Assembly (NCBI RefSeq): GCF_000711955.1 | Contig: NZ_JONR01000031.1 | Location: forward strand, 1-60,844 | DNA from: Nevskia soli DSM 19509 | GTDB taxonomy: Bacteria; Pseudomonadota; Gammaproteobacteria; Nevskiales; Nevskiaceae | Length of the DNA stretch: 60,844 nucleotides | Reading direction: 5' to 3' | Shown: positions 33,491 to 43,068 of the stretch, piece after piece | How the letters are laid out: every line of letters starts with the position of its first letter | How positions within the stretch are numbered: the stretch's first letter is position 1 | Made by a program: the position numbers and the translations under genes | The notes under the pieces: generated by a model | Databases searched by the model: none | What the model was told of the DNA's origin: nothing | The model's input: the letters and a program-made list of their open reading frames with translations, nothing else

Positions 33491-33559
33491 CGACGCCAGT
33501 CCCCCCTAGCCCCCTGGCGTCGCGGGAGAGAAGGCCGCTTCGGCGGCCTTCTTTTTTTT
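33491..33559 (+). ncRNA. Candidate small RNA or structured 3' end
   Basis: A hairpin with 9-base arms (CGACGCCAG) and a C-rich loop (TCCCCCCTAGCCCC) is followed eight bases later by a perfect terminator stem and eight T. C-rich loops are typical of small RNAs that pair with Shine-Dalgarno regions. It may instead be the 3' end of the lipocalin transcript. Confidence 0.3.
33530..33559 (+). terminator. Intrinsic terminator
   Basis: GAAGGCCGC-TTCG-GCGGCCTTC forms a perfect 9-bp stem with a stable TTCG loop and eight T directly after it. It ends plus-strand transcription after the lipocalin gene. Confidence 0.9.
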
Positions 33560-33669
33560 GCTTGCCGTTTTTGCCCGCGTGACGATGGAACAGTATCCAT
33601 ACGCGGACATTTGGCGATGATGACAACGGTGCGATTTTCATGAGACGGGCATGTAGCCGCCGCTGCCGC

Positions 33670-35070
33670 TCACAACACCGTCGACGCCACTTCCGGCAAT
33701 TGCTCCAGCGCATCGGCGATCAGTTCCAGCGAATGCCGGCAGTCCGCCCGCGTCGCGGCGCCGCCCAGGCAGACGCGCACGGCTTCCGGCGGGGTGGCGG
33801 TGATGGCGAAGGCGTCGCTGCCGACCACGCCGATGCCGCGGGTGCGCAGGTGGGTGGCGAAGTCGATGCGGTTCCATGGCGGCGGCAGCCTCAGCCAGAG
33901 ATGGAAGGCTTCGGGCTTGGCGTAGTAGCTGCCGCGCGGCAGCAGTTCGGCGGCGATCTTCTGCCGCGCCTGCGACTCGCGACGGATGGCGTGGAGCATG
34001 GCGTCGGCGCTGCCGTCGTTGATCCAGCGCGTGGCCAGGGCCACGGTCAGTGGCGCGGCCATGATGGTGGTGGCGCGCAGCGTTGAGATGAGGCGCTTGG
34101 CGGCCCGTGCTTCCGGCGCCACCAGGTAGGCGATGCGCAGGCCGGCGCCGAGGTGCTTGGCCAGGCCGCTGACGTAGTAGGTCAGCTCCGGCGCCAGGCT
34201 GGCCATCGGCGGCGGCGCCTTCACCGGCAGCAGGCCGTAGGCGTCGTCCTCGATGATCGCCACGCCGTACTGCCGCGCGATCGCCACCAGCGTCTCGCGC
34301 CGGGCCAGCGGGATCACCAGGGTGGTGGGGTTCTGGTAGGTGGGATTGAGGTACAGCGCCTTGGGCCGGTGCACGCGGCAGGCGGTTTCGAATTCCTGAG
34401 GGATGACGCCGTCGGCATCCATCGACAGGCCATGCAGGCGGATGCCGAATTGCGCGCTCAGCGCCTTGACGCCGGGATAGGTGATGTCCTCGCAGCACAT
34501 CACTTCGCCGGGCCGCACCAGGGTGCTGAACAAGGCTACCAATGCGCCCTGGATGCCGGGACAGATCAGTACGCGGTCGACGGCCAGGCCCGGCAGCAGC
34601 GGCCCCAGCCAGCGTGCGCCGGCATCGCGCTCTTCCGCGCTGCCGCCGAATTCCTGGTAGCGCAGCAGGCTGGCGATGTCGCCCTGCTCGGCCACTTGCA
34701 TCAGGCCGCGCCGCAGCCGCGCCTGCAATGCCGGCTCCTGCGGTTCCGGCGGCAGGTTCATGGTCATCTCCACCAGACCCACGGTGCGCGCGCTGCGGTT
34801 GGTCAGCGCGGCGGTGGTGGCGCGGATGAAGCTGCCCTGGCCGGCCTTGCTGTCGATCAGCCCGCGCGACTGCGCTTCGGCATAACCGCGCGCGGCGGTG
34901 GTGTAGTTGAGGCCCAGCTCCCGCGCCAGCAGGCGCAGCGGCGGCAGGCGGTCCAGGGCGGTGAGGCGGCCGCTGCGGATGTCGTCGGCGATGGCGTCGG
35001 CCAGGGCGAGGTAGGCGGGCTTGTCGCTGTCCTTCAGGCTGGCTTTCCAGCGGGGGGCTTGCTCTGACAT
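33670..35070 (-). CDS. MocR-type regulator (GntR HTH + aminotransferase-like domain)
   Basis: 466 residues. The N-terminal GntR winged helix (YLALADAIADDIRSGRLTALDRLPPLRLLARELGLNYTTAARGY) is joined to a fold-type-I aminotransferase domain with LICPGIQGAL, NPTYQNPTT, AIIEDDAYG and the PLP Lys in YVSGLAKHLGAGLR. MocR proteins use PLP as effector cofactor. It diverges from the Nit1C cluster; other Nit1C clusters have a sigma-54 activator (NitA), so a MocR here is a different control mode. Repeated TGCGATCA sites lie between the two. Confidence 0.9.
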   Translation of the reverse strand: MSEQAPRWKASLKDSDKPAYLALADAIADDIRSGRLTALDRLPPLRLLARELGLNYTTAARGYAEAQSRGLIDSKAGQGSFIRATTAALTNRSARTVGLVEMTMNLPPEPQEPALQARLRRGLMQVAEQGDIASLLRYQEFGGSAEERDAGARWLGPLLPGLAVDRVLICPGIQGALVALFSTLVRPGEVMCCEDITYPGVKALSAQFGIRLHGLSMDADGVIPQEFETACRVHRPKALYLNPTYQNPTTLVIPLARRETLVAIARQYGVAIIEDDAYGLLPVKAPPPMASLAPELTYYVSGLAKHLGAGLRIAYLVAPEARAAKRLISTLRATTIMAAPLTVALATRWINDGSADAMLHAIRRESQARQKIAAELLPRGSYYAKPEAFHLWLRLPPPWNRIDFATHLRTRGIGVVGSDAFAITATPPEAVRVCLGGAATRADCRHSLELIADALEQLPEVASTVL

Positions 35071-35104
35071 GGCTTCGGGGCGGCTCGGTGATGATTGGAT
35101 GTGG

Positions 35105-35328
35105 TGCGATCAACTTCCCGTCATGTGCTGCAATCATCATGCCGGTGCGATGACGCTCCGCCTTAGTGCGCCTGGGAAAAATGCTGATCCAGGATGCGGC
35201 ACGCACCGCGACGGCGCTCGCCGTAATGATCGCATTTATGTGCGATCAATGGCCTTGCCGCGCGTTTTCCCTCAGCGCATCGCCATCAAAAAATCCTGCA
35301 AAACCATTCGCTAAGGCCAGTGATCGCA
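35105..35328. promoter_or_regulatory. Repeated TGCGATCA sites, probable MocR operator region
   Basis: TGCGATCA occurs at 35105-35112, as a perfect inverted pair TGATCGCA (35227-35234) and TGCGATCA (35241-35248) with six bases between, and inverted again at 35321-35328; TGCGATGA at 35146 is a 7/8 copy. Their position in the 350-base divergent gap suits a regulator acting on the Nit1C cluster and itself. No small gene is visible in the gap. Confidence 0.6.
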
Positions 35329-35422
35329 ACTTGATCGGATGCCGCGTGCGCGCCAGGGCATATCGGTTGCAGCCCTATAGGGGCATTCCGCAATTCACTG
35401 CCGCACCAACCAGGAGATGACG

Positions 35423-35905
35423 ATGCCCGCAGTAGCCACCCCCGCAACCAAGAAAGGCGATTTCTTTGTCGATTACGAAGAGAAGGTCTTTGAAGACGTC
35501 AAAGCCAAGCCGGGTGAGAAGGCGCTGGTGACGTTCCACACCGTGGCCTTCGAAGGCTCCATCGGGCTGGTCAACATCCTCCAGGCCAAGCGCCTGCAGC
35601 GCAAAGGCTTCGAGACCGCCATCCTGCTCTACGGCCCGGGCGTGACCCTGGGCATCCAGCGCGGCTTTCCAACCATCGGCGACGAGGCCTTCCCGGGTGC
35701 GCAGAACTTCGGCAAGCAGCTCGCCGCGTTCATGGAAGAGGGCGGCAAGGTCTACTGCTGCCGCTTCGCCCTGCAGATGCTCTACGGCCATGGCGAGCAT
35801 TCGCTGCTGCCGGGCATCAAGCCGATCAACCCGCTCGATGTGCTGGACCTGATCCTGCTCTATCGCAACGACAACGCCTTCATGATCCACACCTGGACCG
35901 TGTAA
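35423..35905 (+). CDS. nitB: Nit1C cluster protein NitB (MSMEG_0572 family)
   Basis: 160 residues. The ATG at 35423 is chosen because AGGAG lies six bases upstream; it abuts the alternative ATG at 35417. The protein is recognised by KGDFFVDYEEKVFEDV, LVTFHTVAFEGSIGLVN and NAFMIHTWTV, the MSMEG_0572 nitrogen-starvation family, which resembles DsrE-like folds (AILLYGPGVTLGIQRGFP; KVYCCRFALQMLYG). It is the first gene of seven in one direction. Its biochemical role is unknown. Confidence 0.88.
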   Translation: MPAVATPATKKGDFFVDYEEKVFEDVKAKPGEKALVTFHTVAFEGSIGLVNILQAKRLQRKGFETAILLYGPGVTLGIQRGFPTIGDEAFPGAQNFGKQLAAFMEEGGKVYCCRFALQMLYGHGEHSLLPGIKPINPLDVLDLILLYRNDNAFMIHTWTV

Positions 35906-35934
35906 GACCGCGCTCAACGTCCAGGACATTCGCC

Positions 35935-37037
<1,103 letters not shown>

Positions 37038-37041
<4 letters not shown>

Positions 37042-38198
37042 GTACCACCGCCCCCGTCCTCGCCCCGCTGCGCGCCAATGAAGCCGCGCAGTACCTGATC
37101 ACCGAGATGCAGGCCAGCGGCCTGCGCCTGGAAGACCCGGCCGCCGGCGCCGCCGCGCGCAAGGGTGGGGCGGGCCCGACCGATCACAAGGCGGTGACGG
37201 TGGACGGCCGCACCGTGATGGTGCCGGTGCACAGCGATGCGGCGAAGGCTTCGCCCTTCCTGGCACGGGCGCCGGATGCGCGCGGCGTCAGCGTACTGGA
37301 GCGTAACGGCCTGGCGGTGGCGCGCATCGAGTTTCCGCGCCAGCCGCGCTTCTACAGGTTGCAGACCTTCGACGGTGTGCCTTACTCCAAGATCGCGCAG
37401 CTGCACGGTTCCGATGTGCTCGCCACCACCGTGTTGCAGACCTGCATCCGTTACGGCCGGCGCAGCACCTCCTGCCAGTTCTGCGCCATCGGCGAATCGC
37501 TGAAGGAAGGCCGCACCATCAACCGCAAGACGCCGGAGCAGCTCGGCGAGGTTGCACGGGCGGCGGTGCTGCTCGACGGCATCAAGCACATGGTGATGAC
37601 CACCGGCACGCCCAACTTCACCGATCGCGGCGCGCAGATCCTGTGCGAGAGCGCTTTCGGCGTGAAGGCGGCGGTGGACCTGCCGATCCAGGGCCAGTGC
37701 GAGCCGCCGGACGACCCGCGCTGGTTCCAGCGCATGAAGGACGCCGGCATCGACGCGCTGGGCATGCACCTGGAGGCGGTGACGCCGGAAGTGCGCACGC
37801 GCATCATGCCGGGCAAGGCCAGCGTCAGCGTGCCGGAATACCTGCATGCCTTCGGCGACGCGGTGAAAGTGTTCGGCCGCGGCCAGGTCAGTACCTACAT
37901 CCTCGCCGGCCTGGGCGACACCGACGAGGCCATCCTGGAGATGTGCGAGACGCTGATCCGCATCGGCGTCTATCCCTTCGTGGTGCCCTTCGTGCCGGTG
38001 GGCGGCACACCGCTGGCCAATCATCCCACGCCGAACGCCGCCGCCATGCGCGGCCTGCTGGCGCCGTTGGGCCGCATGCTGGTGGAAGGCGGCTTGAAGT
38101 CCGCCGACATCAAGGCCGGCTGCGGCAAGTGCGGCGCCTGCTCCTCGCTGGCTTCCTACGAAGCCGGCGCCGCGGCGGTGCGCGCCCATGCCGCCTGA
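37038..38198 (+). CDS. nitD: Nit1C radical SAM protein NitD (MSMEG_0568 family)
   Basis: 386 residues. The iron-sulfur cysteines are Cys136, Cys146 and Cys149 in TCIRYGRRSTSCQFC, spaced C-x9-C-x2-C rather than the classical C-x3-C-x2-C. GMHLEAVTPEVR and TYILAGLGDTDEA are typical of radical SAM barrels. A second group, GCGKCGAC, near the C-terminus could hold another cluster. The reaction is not known. It overlaps nitE by eleven bases. Confidence 0.88.
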
Positions 38199-38784
38199 AG
38201 TGATCGCGATCAAGCGCGCGGCGATGGACTGGGTGCCCGGCATCAATGTCGCCGCGCACAGCGCCTACGTGCCCAGCGAATACATCGTCAAGCTGGTGAC
38301 GGAACGCTGGGAGCAGCGCGAAGCCGCGCGCCTGCGCCGGGCCGTGTTCTGCGCCGAGCAGGGACTGTTCGATCGCGACGACCGTGACGAGATCGACCGC
38401 CATGCCACCACCATCGTCGCCGTGTCCTGCGTCTCCGGCATGCCGGAGCAGGTAGTCGGCACCGTGCGCATCCATGAAGACGCGCCTGGTCATTGGCAGG
38501 GCTCGCGCCTGGCGGTGCTGCACGAGTACCGCCGCGTCGCCCAGCTCGGCACCGAGCTGATCCACCTCGCCGTCGGCACCGCCCATGCGCGCGGCGCGGT
38601 GCGCTTCACCGCGCAGGTGCAGGCGCAGAACGTGCCGCTGTTCCGCCGCCTGCACTGGATCTCGCTGGAGGAAATCATTCTGCGCGGCAAGCCGCATCAC
38701 CGCATGGAGGCCGATCTTGCGCACTATCCGCCGTGCAGTACCGGCGAACGTGGCTTCGTCACCACCCTGCGGCAGGCGGCCTGA
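38188..38784 (+). CDS. nitE: Nit1C N-acetyltransferase NitE (MSMEG_0567/Sll0786 family)
   Basis: 198 residues of a GNAT-type fold: RRAVFCAEQGLFDRDDRDEIDRHATTIVA, VVGTVRIHEDAPGHWQGSRLAV, then LGTELIHLAVGTAHARGAVRFTAQVQ and FRRLHWISLEE. It should acylate an amine made elsewhere in the cluster, but the substrate is unknown. The start overlaps nitD, and nitF follows after two bases. Confidence 0.88.
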   Translation: MPPEVIAIKRAAMDWVPGINVAAHSAYVPSEYIVKLVTERWEQREAARLRRAVFCAEQGLFDRDDRDEIDRHATTIVAVSCVSGMPEQVVGTVRIHEDAPGHWQGSRLAVLHEYRRVAQLGTELIHLAVGTAHARGAVRFTAQVQAQNVPLFRRLHWISLEEIILRGKPHHRMEADLAHYPPCSTGERGFVTTLRQAA

Positions 38785-38786
38785 GC

Positions 38787-39803
38787 ATGAATCCAGGGGC
38801 GGATCTCGCGGCGCTCGCACAGGGCCTGCGCGACAGCCGCGGCGTTGCGCACAAGCGCGACATCGCGGCGGTGGTGTCGACCCTGGGCATCGCCGATCCG
38901 CAAGCCGTCATCGCGGTGGGCGACGACTGCGCCGCCATTCCCGATGGCGATGGCTACCTGCTGCTGGCCATCGAAGGTTTCCTCAACGAATTCGTTTCCG
39001 CCGAGCCTTACTTCGCCGGCTGGTGCGGCGTGATGGTCAACGCCAGCGATATCTACGCCATGGGTGGCCGGCCGCTGGCGGTGGTCGATGCGCTGTGGAG
39101 CGATGGCGCGGAACGCGGCAAGCCGGTGCTGGAAGGCCTGGCCGCCGCCGCGCGTACCTACGGCGTGCCGGTGGTAGGCGGGCATAGCAATGCGCGCTGC
39201 GATCGCGCGCAGTTCTCGGTGGCCATCCTCGGCCGCGCCAGAAAATTGCTGAGCAGCTTCGAGGCGCGGCCCGGCGATGTGCTGCTGGCCGTCACCGATC
39301 TGCGCGGCGGTTACCGCGAACATTTCTCCAACTGGGATGCCAGTTCCGGCAGCGACGCACGGCGCCTGCGCGGCGACCTGGAACTGCTGCCGCAGATCGC
39401 CGAGGCCGGGCTGTGTCGCGCCGCCAAGGACATCTCGCAAGCCGGCCTGCTCGGCACGCTGCTGATGCTGCTGGAGTGTTCCTGCATCGGCGCCACCGTC
39501 GAGCCGGGCAGGGTGCCGATGCCGCCGGACGTCTCGGCGGAACGCTGGCTGCTGCATACCTTTCCCAGCTACGGCTTCCTGCTGGCCGTGCCGCCGGCCA
39601 ACGTCGCCGCCGTGATGAGCCGCTTCGCCGCGCGCGACCTGGCCTGCGCCGCCATCGGCATGTGCGAGGAACGTCGCCAGTTGCGCCTGCGCGATGGCGG
39701 CGAAGAAGTGCTGGCCTGGGATTTCCAGCACAGCGCGTTGATCGGCTGCGGTCCCGCGATTTCCACTTCCCCTGCTCCCGAACCGGAGACCTCCCATGCC
39801 TGA
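38787..39803 (+). CDS. nitF: Nit1C AIR-synthase-like protein NitF (Sll0787 family)
   Basis: 338 residues from the ATG two bases after nitE. The PurM-like fold is visible in AVGDDCAAIPDGDGYLLLAIEGF, MVNASDIYAMGGRPLAVVDAL and VGGHSNARCDRAQFSVAILG, which resemble the ATP-binding side of AIR synthase and selenophosphate synthetase. It probably activates a carbonyl or amide with ATP. It overlaps nitG by eight bases. Confidence 0.88.
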   Translation: MNPGADLAALAQGLRDSRGVAHKRDIAAVVSTLGIADPQAVIAVGDDCAAIPDGDGYLLLAIEGFLNEFVSAEPYFAGWCGVMVNASDIYAMGGRPLAVVDALWSDGAERGKPVLEGLAAAARTYGVPVVGGHSNARCDRAQFSVAILGRARKLLSSFEARPGDVLLAVTDLRGGYREHFSNWDASSGSDARRLRGDLELLPQIAEAGLCRAAKDISQAGLLGTLLMLLECSCIGATVEPGRVPMPPDVSAERWLLHTFPSYGFLLAVPPANVAAVMSRFAARDLACAAIGMCEERRQLRLRDGGEEVLAWDFQHSALIGCGPAISTSPAPEPETSHA

Positions 39804-40083
39804 AATGAGCTTCCGCGTGCGCTGGCCCGACGCCAGCGAGCAGCTGTGTTATTCGCCGTCCTCTACCACGCGCGACTTCTTCACACCGGGCGAAGCCTAT
39901 CCGCTGGACGAGTTCGTCGAGCGCAGCCGCCGCGCCCTCAACCTGGCCAGCGAGCGCGTGCGCCAGCGCTACGGCTACGCCTGCAGCAGCGCCGCCGCGC
40001 AGTTGCAGCAGATCGAACAGACCGCCGCCCGTTTCGCCGCCACGCCGGATGCGCGCGTGACGGTGCAATCCTTTGAAGAGTAG
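39796..40083 (+). CDS. nitG: Nit1C small protein NitG (MSMEG_0570 family)
   Basis: 95 residues recognised by its start (MSFRVRWPDASEQLCYSPSS), the LDEFVERSRRALNLASERV segment and its place between nitF and nitH. The family is known only from Nit1C clusters and has no assigned activity. It may be an accessory or carrier subunit. Confidence 0.85.
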   Translation: MPEMSFRVRWPDASEQLCYSPSSTTRDFFTPGEAYPLDEFVERSRRALNLASERVRQRYGYACSSAAAQLQQIEQTAARFAATPDARVTVQSFEE

Positions 40084-40096
40084 TGAGACGAGACCG

Positions 40097-41380
40097 ATGA
40101 ACATGCACAGAAGCGAACCCCTCCCTCCGCAGCGCGTGCCGGTGGCGATCATCGGCGGCGGCCAGGCCGGCCTGTCGATGAGCTGGCACCTGAAGCAGGC
40201 CGGCATCGAGCACGTGGTGTTCGAGCGCAAGCGCTGCTTCAGCGAATGGCGCGAGGCGCGCTGGGATTCCTTCTGCCTGGTGACGCCCAACTGGCAGTGC
40301 CGCCTGCCGGGCTTTCCCTATGCGGGGCCCGATCCCAAGGGTTTCATGCTGCGCGAACAGATCGTCGAATACCTCGACGCCTATATCGCCAGCTTCAAGC
40401 CGCCGGTGCTGGAAGGGGTGGAAGTCACCCGGGTGGAGCGCGATGCCGAAGGCGGGTTCCACCTCAGGACCAGCGCAGGCGATTTCATCGCGCAGCAAGT
40501 GGTGCTGGCCAACGGCGTCTACCAGGTGCCGATCATCCCGCGCTCGGCCGAGCGGCTGCCGCCACACATCCTGCAACTGCATTCCTCCAACTACCGCAAT
40601 CCGCAATCGATGCCTGCGGGCGCAACGCTGGTGGTGGGCAGCGGCCAGTCCGGCTGCCAGATCGCCGAGGACCTGCACCTGGCCGGGCGCCAGGCGCACC
40701 TCTGCGTGGGCCGGGCGCCGCGCTCGCCGCGCGTCTACCGGGGTCGGGAAGTGACCGACTGGCTCACCGAGTCCGGCTACTACGACATCCCCTACGAGAA
40801 CCACCCGCAGAAGGCCACGGTGCGGGAGAAGACCAACCATTACCTCACCGGCCGCGACGGCGGCCGCGAGATCGACCTGCGCCAGCGCGCCCTGGAAGGG
40901 ATGAAGCTGTATGGCCTGTTCAAGGGCGTGGAGGGCCCGCGCTTCCTGTTCGAGCCGGACCTGACCCGCAACCTGGCCGAGGCCGACCGCTCCTACAACA
41001 ACATCCGCGAGCTGGTCGACAAGCACATCCGCGACCAGGGCATAGACGCGCCGGTCGAGCCGCCCTATGTGCCGGCGTGGACGCCGCCGCACGATCCGGT
41101 GGAGCTGGACTACGAGGCGGCGGGCATCACCAGCATCGTCTGGGCCATCGGCTTCACCCCGGACTACCGCTGGGTGGATCTGCCGGTGTTCAACGGCCGC
41201 GGCCAGCCGGTGCAGCGCCGCGGCGTCACGCCCGTCGCCGGCGCCTATTTCCTCGGCTTGTCCTGGCAGAACACCTGGGGCTCGGGGCGCTTCGCCGACG
41301 TCGGCAGGGATGCCGAGTACCTGTTCGGGCATATCGCGGCGGCGCTGGCGGGGAGTGAGCGGCGGGTGCAGGCAGCGTGA
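40097..41380 (+). CDS. nitH: Nit1C flavin-dependent oxidoreductase NitH (MSMEG_0569 family)
   Basis: 427 residues from the ATG at 40097. The FAD-binding motif VAIIGGGQAGLSMSWHL is near the N-terminus, and a second Rossmann motif, VVGSGQSGCQIAEDLHLAG, binds NAD(P)H, as in flavin-containing monooxygenases. ITSIVWAIGFTPDYRW and YFLGLSWQNTWGSGRF are at the end. It probably oxidises a nitrogen-containing intermediate of the pathway. It is the last gene of the cluster; a 148-base gap follows. Confidence 0.9.
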   Translation: MNMHRSEPLPPQRVPVAIIGGGQAGLSMSWHLKQAGIEHVVFERKRCFSEWREARWDSFCLVTPNWQCRLPGFPYAGPDPKGFMLREQIVEYLDAYIASFKPPVLEGVEVTRVERDAEGGFHLRTSAGDFIAQQVVLANGVYQVPIIPRSAERLPPHILQLHSSNYRNPQSMPAGATLVVGSGQSGCQIAEDLHLAGRQAHLCVGRAPRSPRVYRGREVTDWLTESGYYDIPYENHPQKATVREKTNHYLTGRDGGREIDLRQRALEGMKLYGLFKGVEGPRFLFEPDLTRNLAEADRSYNNIRELVDKHIRDQGIDAPVEPPYVPAWTPPHDPVELDYEAAGITSIVWAIGFTPDYRWVDLPVFNGRGQPVQRRGVTPVAGAYFLGLSWQNTWGSGRFADVGRDAEYLFGHIAAALAGSERRVQAA

Positions 41381-41528
41381 AGCGGCACATCCCGGGCCGC
41401 TGATCCTTCGACGCCCTTGTTCCGGTTCCCGCAGTTTTGTAACGTACGCCCATTCAAATAAGCACCTTCCGCCAGCGATGCCGCGGCGGGTGCAACGGCG
41501 GCTTACGGGACACTCGGGGAGTTAGGGC

Positions 41529-42878
41529 GTGGTGCGATCCAGGACTGCATGCTGGCTGCCGGCGGCGCTGCTGCTGTGCCCGCTGGCCCATGCCCTGTCG
41601 GTGGACAGCCGCAGCCAGATGCACGCGGTGATCGGCCAGCCGCTGTCGCTGGACCTGCCGGTCAGCTTCGCCGGGCTCAACGCCAATGCGGTGACGGTGC
41701 GGGTCGCGCCGGGACCGGACCTGCCGGACGAGGAAGAGGTGGTGGCCGAGTCGGTGCAGGCGGTTTACGACCCGCAGCGGTCGGTGGTGCACCTGGGTAC
41801 GGCGCGGCGCGTGATGGTGCCGGCGCTGAGCCTGCACTTGGTTATCACCGCCGGCGCCCTGGTGGTGAACCATGATGTCGACGTGCTGGTCGACGTGCCG
41901 GACCTGCGCGCGCAGCACACGGCGCGTACCGAGGCGGCCATCTCCGCCGCCGTGCCGCCGCCGGCCGTGGACGAAGCCGCGGCGCAGGGCATCCGTGTGC
42001 TGGCCATCCAGAAGCCGGAAACCCCGCCTGCCCGCGGTTATGGCGATGCCGCCGGCAAGCCCATGCCGGTTGCCGCTGCCGCCGATGCGGGGCGGCCCAT
42101 TGTCACTCCCCCGCCACCGCCGCCGCCGCCCGATCCGCGGCCGAAGACCTGGCAGGTGCGTTCCGGCGACAGCCTGAGCGGCATCTCGCGGCGCCTGGCG
42201 CAGATCTACGAGGTCTCGCCGGAGGCGATGTCGCTGGCGCTGTATGAGGCCAACATCGGCGCATTCGCGGAGAAGAACCCGGAACAGGCTGTTCCCGGCA
42301 GGTGGCTGCAGGTGCCGGAAGACTATGTCTCGCGCGGCGAGCCGGTGGACCGGGTGGCGCAGTTCCGCGCCTGGCTGCGGCAGCCGCGCGGCGCCTGGCA
42401 GCCGCATTCCTATCTGCCTTTCGGCCCCGGAGCGCCGGCGCCGGCCGCGGCGCCGCATCCGGATTTCATCGGCGCCATCGCCCTGGTGGCGGGGGTGGCG
42501 GTGCTGCTGCTGGCCGGTGTCCTGCTGCTGCGCCGGGTGCGGGTGCGGCCGCTGCTGACCCGCTATGTGCCGATGTCGGCGGTGCAGGTGAAGAAGGTCA
42601 AGCGCATCATTATCCCGGCGCCGCCGCCGCGGCGCGGCCTGTCGCAGGGCTCGGTGACCGAGAAGCTGCGCATCAAGCGCCTGCGCGAGATGCTGGACAA
42701 CTACCCCTTCCGCTCGGATATCCGCTACCGCCTGGCGCAGCGCCTGCACAAGGCCGGCGACGGCCGCACCTTCGCCCAGATCGCCCCGCCGCTGCGGCCC
42801 TCGCTCAGTCCCGAAGCCTGGGCGCGGGTTTGCGCCATGGGGCGGGAGCTGTTGCCGGACGATCCGCGCTTCCGCTAG
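41529..42878 (+). CDS. FimV-like protein, short form
   Basis: 449 residues starting with GTG, with GGGGAG upstream. A signal peptide (WLPAALLLCPLAHA) precedes a FimV N-terminal domain (DSRSQMHAVIGQPLSLDLPV). A LysM-like FimV core follows (TWQVRSGDSLSGISRRL to AFAEKNPEQAVPGRWLQVP), then one membrane helix (GAIALVAGVAVLLLAGVLLL) and a cytoplasmic tail. FimV assembles type IV pilus and type II secretion machinery at the pole. The usual long acidic tail with TPR repeats is missing. No pilus gene is nearby. Confidence 0.75.
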   Translation: MVRSRTACWLPAALLLCPLAHALSVDSRSQMHAVIGQPLSLDLPVSFAGLNANAVTVRVAPGPDLPDEEEVVAESVQAVYDPQRSVVHLGTARRVMVPALSLHLVITAGALVVNHDVDVLVDVPDLRAQHTARTEAAISAAVPPPAVDEAAAQGIRVLAIQKPETPPARGYGDAAGKPMPVAAAADAGRPIVTPPPPPPPPDPRPKTWQVRSGDSLSGISRRLAQIYEVSPEAMSLALYEANIGAFAEKNPEQAVPGRWLQVPEDYVSRGEPVDRVAQFRAWLRQPRGAWQPHSYLPFGPGAPAPAAAPHPDFIGAIALVAGVAVLLLAGVLLLRRVRVRPLLTRYVPMSAVQVKKVKRIIIPAPPPRRGLSQGSVTEKLRIKRLREMLDNYPFRSDIRYRLAQRLHKAGDGRTFAQIAPPLRPSLSPEAWARVCAMGRELLPDDPRFR

Positions 42879-43068
42879 GTGTGGTGAATGTGCCGCGCCA
42901 GAGTGCGCTGGCGCACAAGTCGGACTGCCGGGGCCTCATACCCTGCTGTACGATCCCCATCGGGACCTGTGGCCCGATTCATGCCCTGTCCGGGTATATG
43001 CGGGAGCAGGGCAAGGGGCGTGCGGGGGATGCCGCGCGGGATTTCACTGCTTTTAGCCGGATGTGGCC

